Shown: one piece after another, positions 1 to 8,802 of the stretch | How positions within the stretch are numbered: the first letter of the stretch is position 1 | Layout of the letters: the number at the start of each line of letters is the position of its first letter | Source: Halobacteriales archaeon QS_1_69_70 | GTDB taxonomy: Archaea > Halobacteriota > Halobacteria > Halobacteriales > Haloarculaceae | Direction: 5' to 3' | Length of the DNA stretch: 64,000 nucleotides | Assembly (NCBI GenBank): GCA_003021005.1 | Contig: PXRI01000026.1 | Coordinates: 1-64,000 of the forward strand | The notes under the pieces: model-generated | What the model was told of the DNA's origin: nothing | Database searches by the model: none | The model's input: only the letters and a program-made list of their open reading frames with translations | Position numbers and translations under genes: made by a program

Positions 1-173
1 GACGTCAGGACGTACCCACCCTCGCGGCTCTCGACGTCGAACCCGGTCGACCGGAGCGCCTCGACGTGCTTCCAGACGGCCGCCCGCGAGACCCCGAGCC
101 GATCGGCCAGCGCCGGCCCGCCGACCGGGCCGCCGGCCAGCGCCTCGAGAACCCGCCTACGTGTCTCCTGCAT
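1..173 (-). CDS. birA: Biotin ligase/BirA-type HTH N-terminus (partial)
   Basis: The first 57 codons of a gene that runs off the left edge of the window. The peptide begins MQETRRRVLEALAGGPVGG and reads as a winged helix-turn-helix, with the recognition-helix segment LADRLGVSRAAVWKHVEALR followed by a wing ending GGYVL. This matches the N-terminal regulatory domain of bifunctional BirA (biotin operon repressor plus biotin-protein ligase). The ligase domain would lie outside the window, so a stand-alone HTH regulator cannot be excluded. The ATG at 173 is the only sensible start, just before the helix. Confidence 0.7.
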   Translation of the reverse strand, partial: MQETRRRVLEALAGGPVGGPALADRLGVSRAAVWKHVEALRSTGFDVESREGGYVLT

Positions 174-370
174 ATCCGCCGGTTCGGCGCCGAAAAATAA
201 ATAGTCACCCCGCTCGCGGCCGCACTGGACTCCCGGTACCGCCGGTCACACGAGCAGCAACTCGGACAGCCAGGGCGTTCCGGCGTCATCGGGTTTCTGG
301 CTAGTCCGCAGTATCACCCCCGCCGAGGGGATGGCTGTTTCTTTTGTCGTGACACCGTCGATTTGAGTCG

Positions 371-1054
371 CTACTGAGTCACGCGTAGTTCGACGACTGC
401 TTCTGTTACGTTCGCTCTGATACCGCCGATTGCAAAGACGTTGCTCAGTATGTGGGTGTCAGACGGTGGACACGGGGCGTCCGGGGAGAGGAGGACTGTT
501 GAGCGGTTCGAAACCGTCTCCTCGCGATCCAACTCTGGTATAACGCCCGGGTCCCTTGTTATCGGTTTGCCACGTGACCGCCAGCAACCGTTTTTATTGT
601 CGTCGGGAATGAATTCTTCCCGTGTACTCGGCCCGTCCGGGTTGAATGGGCCAAAGTGTCGGTCCATTCCCTCTTTCTTGTCTGGAATAAGGACTAATTC
701 CTGGGACTCACTGTACAGTGTCGAGAACGGGTAGTACGGAGCCATGAAGAAGTTATTTCGTGGCCCGGTGTTCGTCAGTCGAAACTCGATTTCCGGGGGA
801 CGCTCCGGTGATTGGAAGAGTTCGGCCTCGAACCGCGCGCTCGCGTCCGGATCGACATGTTCTTCGGGGAAGTCGGTGTCCGTGACGAACTCGTCGGTGT
901 TCTCGATCGTCTCCGCGCTCTCGATCATAAGTTCGGTGTTCGCTCCAAGTGTCATCTCCGTTTCACTCGTCTCGGATTGACCCGACCGTTCATTACAGCC
1001 GCTGAGGACACCGGTGGTTGCCGCCGCGGTACAGAGGAACTTACGACGATGCAT
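371..1054 (-). CDS. Tat-exported lipoprotein, hypothetical
   Basis: A 227-residue protein starting MHRRKFLCTAAATTGVLSGC. It has a twin-arginine motif (RRKFL), a short hydrophobic stretch and a lipobox (LSGC), so it is probably exported by Tat and anchored by a lipid on the Cys near residue 20. The mature part is acidic and I do not recognise a domain; the C-terminus (GGIRANVTEAVVELRVTQ) looks like beta strands. AT-rich sequence around 1109-1119 is the only TATA-like element upstream, which would leave a leader of roughly 30 bases. It stands alone, and its function is unknown. Confidence 0.75.
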   Translation of the reverse strand: MHRRKFLCTAAATTGVLSGCNERSGQSETSETEMTLGANTELMIESAETIENTDEFVTDTDFPEEHVDPDASARFEAELFQSPERPPEIEFRLTNTGPRNNFFMAPYYPFSTLYSESQELVLIPDKKEGMDRHFGPFNPDGPSTREEFIPDDNKNGCWRSRGKPITRDPGVIPELDREETVSNRSTVLLSPDAPCPPSDTHILSNVFAIGGIRANVTEAVVELRVTQ

Positions 1055-1215
1055 TTATATGGTGAGATCGCATCTTGACTCGACTCCGTCTATCGTCGTC
1101 GCCCGGGATTTATTTATCTTACCGGCAGGATATTGGGGCGGTCTCGCCGCCACGCGTGACCGGTGTTCGCCGGCGGACGCCGGCGGCGAACCCGCAGAGC
1201 GTGCGAAAAGTTGAT

Positions 1216-2364
1216 TTATAGGCGCTCGACGATCGTCGCGATTCCCTGACCGAAGCCGATGCACATCGCGCTGAGGCCGTAGCGACAGTCGCATTCCTCC
1301 AGTTGGTATGGCAGCTTCCCGACGAGCGCCGAGCCGGTGGCACCTAGAGGGTGGCCGTGGGCGATGGCGCCGCCCCATACGTTGGTCCGCTCCCGGTCGG
1401 CGCCGGTCTCCTCGAGCCACGCGGCGACGACCGAGGCGAACGCCTCGTTGACCTCGAACCGGTCGACGTCCTCGACCGTCATGTCGTTCCGCTCGAGGAT
1501 CTCCTCCGTGGCCGGGATCGGGCCCTTGAGCATCGTCACCGGGTCGACGCCGACGACGTGGGTGTCGACGATCCGTGCCATCGGGTCCCAGCCGTGCTCC
1601 TCGGCCGCCGCCTCGCTGGCGACGAGCAGTCCGCCGGCACCGTCGACGATGCCGGAGGAGTTGCCGGCGTGGTGGAAGCCCTCGCCCGGCGCGCGGAACG
1701 ACAGCGGGAGATCCGACAGTGTCTCCACGTCGGTGCTCGGGCGCGGGTGTTCATCCTCCTCGACGCGGACGTCCTCGCCGTCGACCTCGGTGTCGACTGG
1801 CACGACCTGGTCGTCGTACCTGCCGGCCGCGGCGGCCTCGCCCCACCGCGTCTGGGACTCGGCGGCGAGTTCGTCGAGGTACTCCCGGGAGAAGCCGTAC
1901 TCCTCGGCGATGCGCTCGGCGCCCTCGCCCTGCGTGGTCAGCTCCTCGAAGTGCTCGAAGTAGGTGTCGGTGACGCTCTGGCCGTCCGACCCCATCGGGA
2001 CCCGGGTCATGTGCTCGACGCCGCCGGCGATGACGACGTCGTGGTAGCCGGCGGCGACCTGGCCGGCCGCGAAGTTGATCGCCTGCTGGCCGGACCCGCA
2101 CATCCGGTTGAGCTGGACGCCGGGGACGCCGTCGCCCCAGCCGGCGACCATCGGCGCGAGCCGGGCGATGTTCAGTCCCTGTTCGTCGACGGGCGTCACG
2201 CAGCCGTAGACGACGTCCTCGATGGTCTCGGGGTCGAAGCCGTTCCGCTCCCGCAGCGCCGTGAGTGGTTCGGCGGCGAGGTCCTGCGGGTGCGTGTCGC
2301 TGAAGGAGCCGTCTCGCTTCCCGAACGGCGTCCTGACGGCGTCGACGATGACTGGTGTGCTCAT
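1216..2364 (-). CDS. Thiolase family acetyl-CoA acyltransferase
   Basis: A 382-residue thiolase, which condenses or cleaves acyl-CoA thioesters (acetyl-CoA C-acetyltransferase or 3-ketoacyl-CoA thiolase). The nucleophilic Cys is C89 in NRMCGSGQQA. The C-terminal catalytic pair is H338 in AHGHPLGATGS and C368 in MCIGFGQG, and NEAFASV is also present. Length matches the family. I chose the ATG at 2364 (MSTPVIVDAVRTP) rather than one five codons upstream because family members begin at this motif. The gene stands alone, with no 3-hydroxyacyl-CoA dehydrogenase or HMG-CoA synthase beside it, so beta-oxidation and mevalonate/PHA precursor roles both remain possible. Confidence 0.92.
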   Translation of the reverse strand: MSTPVIVDAVRTPFGKRDGSFSDTHPQDLAAEPLTALRERNGFDPETIEDVVYGCVTPVDEQGLNIARLAPMVAGWGDGVPGVQLNRMCGSGQQAINFAAGQVAAGYHDVVIAGGVEHMTRVPMGSDGQSVTDTYFEHFEELTTQGEGAERIAEEYGFSREYLDELAAESQTRWGEAAAAGRYDDQVVPVDTEVDGEDVRVEEDEHPRPSTDVETLSDLPLSFRAPGEGFHHAGNSSGIVDGAGGLLVASEAAAEEHGWDPMARIVDTHVVGVDPVTMLKGPIPATEEILERNDMTVEDVDRFEVNEAFASVVAAWLEETGADRERTNVWGGAIAHGHPLGATGSALVGKLPYQLEECDCRYGLSAMCIGFGQGIATIVERL

Positions 2365-2484
2365 GAGACGGGCTAACAAAGGTAACTGCCGCCCTTGGGC
2401 GTTGCGGTGCGCATAGCAGGGAGGTTAATGGCCGGCCGGGGTCGCCGGCCCACGGCGCTGCCGGATCGGCCGGTGGCGTCTCTT

Positions 2485-2565
2485 CCGGAGACAGCCTGAC
2501 AGTCACCTGTACCGGAGACAGCCTGACCGTCGACTATACCGAAGACAGCCTGACTTTCAACGGCG
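2485..2565. repeat. Three 27-bp imperfect tandem repeats
   Basis: Three consecutive units start at 2485, 2512 and 2539 and share the core CCGGAGACAGCCTGA (third copy CCGAAGACAGCCTGA). The period is exactly 27 bases. The array lies in the intergenic region between the divergent thiolase and small zinc-ribbon genes. It could be iterated operator sites or the decayed remnant of a coding repeat, since 27 is nine codons. Confidence 0.8.
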
Positions 2566-2611
2566 GTCGGGAACCGGTAAGCTTCAAAGCAGGGGGCTCC
2601 TATCTTGACGC

Positions 2612-2773
2612 ATGAGCCTCGCTGTGGAACGGGACTGCCCGGACTGTGAGACGTCGCGGGAGTTCTACCAGGCCGCGAGTACCCGTCACCACCTCGGCGT
2701 GAAGGAGAAGTGGCACTGCCCGGAGTGTGACTACGGCTTCGTCACCATCGACGGCATCGACACCAGCGCCTGA
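2612..2773 (+). CDS. Small two-CPxC zinc-ribbon protein
   Basis: A 53-residue protein with two zinc knuckles, CPDC near residues 9-12 and CPEC near residues 41-44, separated by a basic, His-containing stretch (TRHHLGVKEKWH). Spacing and size fit a single zinc beta-ribbon of the type common in haloarchaeal small proteins. Codon third positions are GC-rich as in neighbouring genes, which supports real coding. It is divergent from the thiolase with the 27-bp repeats between them. Function is unknown; small zinc ribbons often bind nucleic acids or act as protein adaptors. Confidence 0.75.
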   Translation: MSLAVERDCPDCETSREFYQAASTRHHLGVKEKWHCPECDYGFVTIDGIDTSA

Positions 2774-2888
2774 CCGCCGGACCCCAGCTGCCCGCGGCCG
2801 CCTCATCCCCGTCGACATGACCATTGCTCCCCTCCCGTCGCCGTGACGGCCGCGGCGATCGGTCCGAACAGGCGACCGCGGAGGGTGC

Positions 2889-4463
2889 TCACACATCGTC
2901 AAGTGCATGCCAGGAGAGCCGCGGGTTCCGGGCCGCCGCGACCTGGTCGATCCTGCGGGCGGCGGTCCGGTCCGGGGCGTCGGCCAGCGCCGCCTCATCG
3001 TCCCCGCGGGCGGCGTCGAAGGCGGCGGCGAGCTGGTCGAGCGTGCGCTTTGACTCCGACTCCGTCGGTTCGGTCATCAGGGCCTCGTCGACGATCTCGG
3101 GCCACTTCGTCGTCGGCGGATGAACCCCGTAGTCGAGCATGCGCTTTGCCACGTCGGCGGCGTCCGTCTCGCCCGCGCTCGCGACGAACTCGTGGTGGAA
3201 CGGCCCGAACGGGACCTCGTAGTCGATCCGTTCGGCCAGGTAGTTCGCGTTGAGGACGGCCTTCGCGCTGGCGTCGGACAGCCCGGCGTCCCCGAGCCGC
3301 GCGATGTAGGCGAACGCCTTGACCAGGACGAGCCAGTTGCCCTCGTATCCGTGGACCTTCCCGATGGTCCCCTCGGGGGTGTAGCGCTCGTATCGGTCGT
3401 CCGTCTTCCGCACGTGCGGGTCGGGGAGGAACCGGGCGAGGTCGTCGGTGACGCCGACGGGACCGGCGCCCGGGCCCCCGCCGCCGTGTGGCGTGGCGAA
3501 CGTCTTGTGGACGTTGTAGTGCATGACGTCGAACCCCATGTCGCCGGGGCGGGCGCGGCCGAGCAGCGCGTTCAGGTTCGCACCGTCGTAGTACAGGAGG
3601 CCGCCGACGTCGTGGACCATCTCCGCGATCTCCAGGATGTCCCGCTCGAACAGCCCGAGCGTGTTCGGGTTCGTGAGCATCAGCGCCGCGGTCTCCCCGG
3701 AGAGGGCCGCCTCCAGGGCCGCGAGGTCGACGCGGCCGTCGTCGCCGCTGGGCAGCGTCACGACGTCGTAGCCCGCCATGGCGGCCGACGCGAAGTTCGT
3801 GCCGTGGGCGGAGTCGGGGATGAGCACCTCGCTGCGCTCGTCGTCGGCGGCGCGGTGGGACGCGCGGGCGATCCGGATGCCGGTGAACTCGCCCGCAGCG
3901 CCGGCCGGCGGCTGGAGCGTGACCGCGTCCATCCCGCCGATGCGGCCGAGGTAGTCCTGGAGCCGGTACAGGAGCTCGAGGGTGCCCTGGACGGTCTCGC
4001 CGGCGCGGTCCGGGTGGACGAGGCCCGCCGGGGTGGCGGCGACGTCCTCGACGAACGCGGGGTTGTGTTTCATCGTACAGGAGCCGAGCGGGACGGGCCC
4101 GGATTCGACGCCGTAGTTCATCGCCGACAGCCGCGTGTAGTGCCGCGCCAGTTCCGGTTCGGCGAGCGCCGGCAGCTCCAGGGTCTCGCGGGTCAAGTCG
4201 TCCGGCAGCGGCGAGTCGACGTCGACGGTGTCGAGGTTCTTCTCGGCCAGGAGCGGCTCGTAGGTGTCGGCGTCCTCGGTCCAGCGAGCCTGGTCGTACC
4301 GCAGCGGCTCGCCGGGGTCCTCCTCACCCGGAGCGCCACCGGGGGTCCCGTCTGCAGCCGAACTGTCGGGCTCCCCGTCGGTCGGCGAGTCCCCGGTCTC
4401 GTCGGTCGCCGGGTCCCCCGGGGTCTCGTCGGAGGTTCCGTCGGATGCAGTGTCATCCGTCAT
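2889..4463 (-). CDS. gcvPB: Glycine decarboxylase P-protein, subunit 2
   Basis: A 524-residue PLP-dependent glycine dehydrogenase (decarboxylating) subunit 2 of the glycine cleavage system. With subunit 1 it decarboxylates glycine and passes the aminomethyl group to lipoyl-H-protein. The PLP lysine is K320 in [16 protein letters not shown], and [11 protein letters not shown] near 125-135 is characteristic. The first ~55 residues are a low-complexity Asp/Glu/Thr/Gly-rich extension not expected of the family. The start overlaps the gcvPA stop by four bases, so the two are co-transcribed and probably translationally coupled. The gcvT and gcvH genes are not in the window. Confidence 0.95.
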   Translation of the reverse strand: MTDDTASDGTSDETPGDPATDETGDSPTDGEPDSSAADGTPGGAPGEEDPGEPLRYDQARWTEDADTYEPLLAEKNLDTVDVDSPLPDDLTRETLELPALAEPELARHYTRLSAMNYGVESGPVPLGSCTMKHNPAFVEDVAATPAGLVHPDRAGETVQGTLELLYRLQDYLGRIGGMDAVTLQPPAGAAGEFTGIRIARASHRAADDERSEVLIPDSAHGTNFASAAMAGYDVVTLPSGDDGRVDLAALEAALSGETAALMLTNPNTLGLFERDILEIAEMVHDVGGLLYYDGANLNALLGRARPGDMGFDVMHYNVHKTFATPHGGGGPGAGPVGVTDDLARFLPDPHVRKTDDRYERYTPEGTIGKVHGYEGNWLVLVKAFAYIARLGDAGLSDASAKAVLNANYLAERIDYEVPFGPFHHEFVASAGETDAADVAKRMLDYGVHPPTTKWPEIVDEALMTEPTESESKRTLDQLAAAFDAARGDDEAALADAPDRTAARRIDQVAAARNPRLSWHALDDV

Positions 4464-5788
4464 CGGGCGGCCTCCCCGAGCGCGTCGACGAACCCGTCAC
4501 GTTCGTCCGCGGTGGTCCCGGTCGCGCAGATCTGGACCTCGTTTTCGCCGACCACGTGGACAGCGTGGCCGGCGGCCCGGAGGTCGGCGGCGACGGCCGA
4601 GGCGGGCCGGTCGGTGCGGGCGAGGAACTCCCGGAAGTGGTGGCGGTCGTGGACGGGTGCCGTCACCCCGTCGACGTCGTCGACCCGGGCCGCAAGCTCC
4701 TTGGCCTGGGTGACGCAGTCGTTCGCCAGGTCGACGAGGCCCTCGGGGCCGAGCCAGGCGGCGTGCATCGCGACGCGGAGGGCGACCCACGCCTGGTTCG
4801 TGCAGATGTTGGAGGTGGCCCGCTCCCGGCGGATGTGCTGTTCGCGGGTCTGCAATGTCAGCGTGTAGGCCCGGCGGCCGCTGTCGTCCTCGGCAGCGCC
4901 GACGAGCCGGCCGGGCACCTGGCGGAGGAACGACTCGCGACAGGCGAACAGCCCGATGCCGAACCCGTAGGCGGTCGGGACACCGAGTGCGGCTGCGTCC
5001 CCGACAACGACGTCCGCGCCGACGTCGGCCGGCGGCCGGAGGACGGACAGCGCTACCGGGTCGGAGCCGACCGCGAACAGCGCGTCGGCACGGTCGGCCA
5101 CCTCGCCGACGGCCGCCAGTCGTTCCTCGAGGGCGCCGCGGACCGTGGGGGTCTCCGCATACACCAGAAGTGTCGCCTCGTCGACCATCGCGTCCAGCGC
5201 GTCGACGTCCGCGTTGCCGTCTGCCATCGGGTAGGACTCGACGGTCAGGTCGTGGCCGGCGACGTAGTTCTCCAGGGTCCGACGGCGCCCCGCCTGGAGG
5301 TGTGCGGGGACGAGCACGCGGTCGCCGGACGCCGCCCGGACGCGGGCGGCGAGCGTCGCCGCCTCGCCGAGCGCCGAGGCCGCGTCGTACATCGAGCAGT
5401 TCGCGACCTCGAGGCCCGTCAGTTCGACGAGCAGCGACTGGTACTCGAAGAGCGCCTGGAGGAACCCCTGGGCGACCTCCGGTTGGTACTGGGTGTAGCT
5501 CGTGAGGAACTCCGAGCGGTCCGCGAGGTGGTCGACCATCGACGGCACGTAGTGGTCGTGGTGGCCGCGGCCGAGGAACTCGACGAGGTCGTCGTTGGCC
5601 CGCAGCGTCCGGTCGACCAGCGCCCGGACCGCCTGTTCGCTCCGGGCCGGGATCCCGAACTCGCCGTCGAACCGGACCCCCTCGGGGATGTCGAACAGCG
5701 CCGCCTCGTCCGCCGCCCCGACGGCCGAGAGCATCTCCCCGGTCTCGGCGTCGGTGTGAGGTACGTAGGGGCTGCCTTGAGCGGTCAT
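4460..5788 (-). CDS. gcvPA: Glycine decarboxylase P-protein, subunit 1
   Basis: A 442-residue subunit 1 of the split (archaeal/Gram-positive type) P-protein of the glycine cleavage complex. Family features include [20 protein letters not shown], the [16 protein letters not shown] segment and a C-terminal AWLGPEGL region. This subunit lacks the PLP lysine and pairs with GcvPB just downstream (four-base overlap). The ATG at 5788 is well placed at the family N-terminus. The ~290 bases upstream contain no gene, so the promoter for this two-gene operon should lie there. Confidence 0.95.
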   Translation of the reverse strand: MTAQGSPYVPHTDAETGEMLSAVGAADEAALFDIPEGVRFDGEFGIPARSEQAVRALVDRTLRANDDLVEFLGRGHHDHYVPSMVDHLADRSEFLTSYTQYQPEVAQGFLQALFEYQSLLVELTGLEVANCSMYDAASALGEAATLAARVRAASGDRVLVPAHLQAGRRRTLENYVAGHDLTVESYPMADGNADVDALDAMVDEATLLVYAETPTVRGALEERLAAVGEVADRADALFAVGSDPVALSVLRPPADVGADVVVGDAAALGVPTAYGFGIGLFACRESFLRQVPGRLVGAAEDDSGRRAYTLTLQTREQHIRRERATSNICTNQAWVALRVAMHAAWLGPEGLVDLANDCVTQAKELAARVDDVDGVTAPVHDRHHFREFLARTDRPASAVAADLRAAGHAVHVVGENEVQICATGTTADERDGFVDALGEAAR

Positions 5789-6048
5789 GGAAACGGGACG
5801 TCGTCAGGTTGCGCGCCACCGGTAATGAGAGCCCCGGTTCCCGGCCGCCCCACACCGGAGTTTCGCTCCACCTCTCCCCCAATGGGTGAAAGGTGGCATC
5901 ACACCATACCGATGGACCGGCTATCCACCCCGATCCATAGGCAACCGATCAGCCAGCCCGACCCAATGCCCATTGGACCCCAAGTGCGATCACCGGCCCG
6001 GGCACATCGGCCGGGCAGATCGGGCCTGCCGGCCGCCACCCGGGTGCA

Positions 6049-6057
6049 CAATTAAGT
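6049..6057 (+). promoter_or_regulatory. TATA-like element of universal stress gene
   Basis: CAATTAAGT lies about 28 bases before the ATG at 6081, the spacing expected for a leaderless haloarchaeal transcript. It favours 6081 over an in-frame GTG at 6072 as the start. Confidence 0.55.
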
Positions 6058-6080
6058 GACTGGGTGGGGACGTGACGGAC

Positions 6081-6470
6081 ATGACAACGTACCTGGCCGC
6101 GACCGACGACGTCGCCACGAGCACGCGGCTCGGACGGTACCTGAGCCGCCACGCGTCGGAGGCCGAGACCGTCTACGTCGTCAACTCCCTGCCGGGCGGG
6201 AACGAGACCAGCGACGACGACGTCCTCGACGGCGAGGAGGCCATGGCGACGCTCGCCGAGGGCCTGCCGAACACCGAGACACACCAGCTCGTCCGCGGCA
6301 ACGACCCGGCGACCGACATCAAGAAGTTCGCGAACGCACGGGACGCCGACGAGGTCGTGATCGGCATCCGCCAACGGAGCCGCACCGGGAAGCTCGTGTT
6401 CGGCTCGACCGCCCAGGAGGTGCTGCTGTCGGCAGATATACCCGTCGTCGCCGTACCACTGGAGACATGA
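6081..6470 (+). CDS. Universal stress protein (UspA-like)
   Basis: A 129-residue compact alpha/beta protein of UspA type: N-terminal strand [10 protein letters not shown], central [28 protein letters not shown], ending PVVAVPLET. The segment [15 protein letters not shown] corresponds to the nucleotide-binding G-x2-G-x9-GS region, although the first part is atypical. It is probably a cytosolic stress-related nucleotide-binding protein. The following gene overlaps its stop (ATGA), so the two form an operon. Confidence 0.85.
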   Translation: MTTYLAATDDVATSTRLGRYLSRHASEAETVYVVNSLPGGNETSDDDVLDGEEAMATLAEGLPNTETHQLVRGNDPATDIKKFANARDADEVVIGIRQRSRTGKLVFGSTAQEVLLSADIPVVAVPLET

Positions 6471-6736
6471 GCGCAGACGAACTCGAAACCGCACTCGACC
6501 GACTCCGCACCGCCCGGGACGCCGTCGACGGCGAGGCCGCCGGCCGCATCGATACGACCGTCGGCAAGGTCGAACGGGCCCTCGAGGAGGACCGAACCCT
6601 CGACCATGGGGCGCTGGCTCGCATCACGCGGACCGTAGAGGAGGTCGCCGAGGACGCCGACGCCGACGCTGCCGAGAAGCTTTTGGCCGCGAAGGACGCC
6701 GTCTCGAGGTACCGCGAGGGCGTCCCCGGCGCGTAG
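6467..6736 (+). CDS. Small acidic helical protein, hypothetical
   Basis: An 89-residue, highly acidic and probably all-helical protein ([20 protein letters not shown] at the start, heptad-like patterns throughout). Its ATG overlaps the stop of the universal stress gene in an ATGA arrangement, so it is translated from the same transcript. No domain is recognised. The context suggests an accessory or regulatory partner of the stress protein, which is inference only. Confidence 0.7.
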   Translation: MSADELETALDRLRTARDAVDGEAAGRIDTTVGKVERALEEDRTLDHGALARITRTVEEVAEDADADAAEKLLAAKDAVSRYREGVPGA

Positions 6737-6749
6737 CCGGGTCGGACCG

Positions 6750-8033
6750 TTAGGCTCCGGCCTCGGTCGCCTCGTGGCCATCGGCGAGTAGTTCCGCCGC
6801 GAGCAGCGGGACGAAGGTGCCGATGTCGGTGACCATCCCGACCGCCTGTGCGGACCCGCGGTCGAGCAGCTGGGTCACGGTCGCCGGGTCGATGTCGACA
6901 CAGACGACCCGCGTCGTCGACGGCAGGCAGTTCCCGACGGCGACGGAGTGCAACAGCGTCGACAGCATCAGCACCATGTCGGCCTCGTGGGCCTGCGCTC
7001 TGATCGCCTCCTGGGCCTCGACCGCGTCCGTGATCGTCCCCGGGAGGGGACCGTCGTCGCGGATCGAGCCCGCGATCACGTACGGGACCTCGTTCGCCAC
7101 GCACTCGTACATCACGCCGGAGTCGAGCTGGCCCGCCTCGACGGCCGCCTCGATGCCGCCCGCCCGGATGATCTCGCTGATCGCGTAGATGTGGTGCTGG
7201 TGGCCGCCCCGGGCGTGGTCCAGCGTCTCCGTGTTCACGCCCAGCGAGGTCCCGTAGAGGGCCCGCTCGACGTCGTGGACCGCGAAGCCGTTCCCGATGG
7301 AGAGCGCGTCGACGTAGCCACCCTCGACGAGACGGGCCAGGTCGTCGCGGGCGCCGGAGTGGATCACGGCCGGGCCGGCGACCACCAGGACGGTTCCGCC
7401 CTCGGCCCTGGTCTCCTCGATGGCGCCGGCGATCCGCCGGATGGTCGACTTCGAGGGCCGCTCGGCCGACACGCCACCCTGCATGAAGCCGAAGGCGCCT
7501 TCCTGGCCGCGGGGCCGCTCCGGCGGCTGGACCCTGATCCCGGCCTCGCCCGTGACGATCAGGTCCCCCGCCTCGACCGCGTTCAGCGTTCTCGTCCGTG
7601 CGCGCACGGCCGAAGGGTCGACGGTGTCGGCGTCGCCCCCGTCCGGTTTCTCCACGACGACGGCACAGTCCATCTCTACGTCCTCGACGTCGATCCACTC
7701 GCCGTGGTACCGGATCTGGGTCGGGTGGTTCGTCGTGGAGTAAAAGCCCTGCGGGACGACGCGGTCGTCCGGCGCGGGTTCGAGGGTCGCGTCGTCGGGA
7801 TCCGCGGGGTTCGCGCCCTGCTGGTGGAGGTCGTGGACGATCCGCTGGAGGTCGTCCTCGGTGTCGGCCGTGACGAGCAGGCGGGCGTAGGACTCCTCGT
7901 CCTTCCGCCGGCCGATCTCGAACTCCTCGACGTCGAAGGAGCCGCCCTGGTCCATGACGATGCCGAACGCCGCCTGCATCATCCCCGAGTCGATGATGTG
8001 GCCCTCCAGCTCGACGACGCGGGAGACACTCAT
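6750..8033 (-). CDS. Ornithine cyclodeaminase-like (TIGR00300) enzyme
   Basis: A 427-residue protein of the archaeal TIGR00300 / LOR-SDH-like family, members of which include an archaeal ornithine cyclodeaminase that uses a nickel-pincer nucleotide. It opens MSVSRVVELEGHIIDSGMMQ. It has a beta-rich N-terminal domain and a C-terminal Rossmann-like domain with GGTVLVVAGPAVIHSGA and conserved GNGFAVHDVERALYGTSLG. The ATG at 8033 is preferred over an upstream in-frame start because family members begin at this motif. It would convert ornithine to proline plus ammonia. The specific activity is inferred from family. Confidence 0.8.
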   Translation of the reverse strand: MSVSRVVELEGHIIDSGMMQAAFGIVMDQGGSFDVEEFEIGRRKDEESYARLLVTADTEDDLQRIVHDLHQQGANPADPDDATLEPAPDDRVVPQGFYSTTNHPTQIRYHGEWIDVEDVEMDCAVVVEKPDGGDADTVDPSAVRARTRTLNAVEAGDLIVTGEAGIRVQPPERPRGQEGAFGFMQGGVSAERPSKSTIRRIAGAIEETRAEGGTVLVVAGPAVIHSGARDDLARLVEGGYVDALSIGNGFAVHDVERALYGTSLGVNTETLDHARGGHQHHIYAISEIIRAGGIEAAVEAGQLDSGVMYECVANEVPYVIAGSIRDDGPLPGTITDAVEAQEAIRAQAHEADMVLMLSTLLHSVAVGNCLPSTTRVVCVDIDPATVTQLLDRGSAQAVGMVTDIGTFVPLLAAELLADGHEATEAGA

Positions 8034-8140
8034 GGACGCGAGGATGGGGGCGGGGGGTAAGACGATTATGGGTCCAGCCGGCGACAAATACGGTTGAAAT
8101 TGGGTAAATACCTATCAAATGCGATCCGGAACGTCCAATC

Positions 8141-8539
8141 ATGGCAGGTGCCACAACCACGCGATCGGAGGTACAGACCGGCAGCGGCCAGCAGAAGACC
8201 GTCGCGCTCGTATTCGGGGCGGTGTTTACCCTCGTCGGGATACTCGGACCGATACTCGGCGGGGCGAACGACCCCCTCATCGTTTTCGGCCGGAACTACC
8301 TGCACGACGTCATCCACCTCGCGAGCGGCCTCGTGGGGCTCGGTGCCGGGGCGTACGCCGGCGGGAAGTTCGCGGGCGAGTACCTGAAGGGATTCGGCGT
8401 GGTGTACCTGGTCGTCACCGTCGCCGGCTTCGCGCTCCCCGGCGTGTTCGAGAACCTGATCGCGCTGAACATGGCCGACAACGTGCTCCACCTGGTCCTC
8501 GCCGTCGGGCTGCTGGGCGCCGGGTTCGGGCTCGACTGA
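8141..8539 (+). CDS. DUF4383-type small membrane protein
   Basis: A 132-residue integral membrane protein with four hydrophobic segments (about 20-42, 55-75, 82-103 and 108-130). The motif NYLHDVIHLASGLVGLG followed by MADNVLHLVLAVGLL is typical of DUF4383 proteins, which carry HD/HL motifs in two helices. Function is unknown. It is divergent from the cyclodeaminase-like gene with about 107 bases between starts; AT-rich GGTAAATACC at 8103-8112 may be its TATA element. Confidence 0.8.
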   Translation: MAGATTTRSEVQTGSGQQKTVALVFGAVFTLVGILGPILGGANDPLIVFGRNYLHDVIHLASGLVGLGAGAYAGGKFAGEYLKGFGVVYLVVTVAGFALPGVFENLIALNMADNVLHLVLAVGLLGAGFGLD

Positions 8540-8802
8540 CGACGGCCCGCCGCCTCGCTTCTCCGGAACGTAACCTGGGATAGCGACGTCTCAAGGTAGT
8601 GACTTTGTCGTCCCAGTCCGAGCCCCATCGCCGAGAGGTAGGCACGTCTTCGCCGATCCTGGATCGGGTTGCCGGATTCCCTTTTAACGTGTGTGAGCCA
8701 GGTACCATCGAGGACGTCAGGGCCTCCAGCGGACAGCACAGGTGCCCGCACGGTGGCGAAACCCGCACGAACGGAGATGCACGCGAACGCAGCCGCCGGC
8801 GG

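Noticed and set aside
3120-4868. Long plus-strand open frame (582 codons) opposite gcvPB/gcvPA
   Set aside because: Antisense shadow: high GC at third positions leaves few stops on the opposite strand; composition is Arg/Val/Gly-rich with no domain.
5789-6080. Possible glycine riboswitch upstream of gcvPA
   Set aside because: No conserved tandem aptamer features seen, and glycine riboswitches are not established in archaea.
6319-8280. 653-codon minus frame overlapping the cyclodeaminase-like gene
   Set aside because: Out-of-frame shadow rich in Arg/Pro/Gly; the true gene lies in another frame on the same strand.
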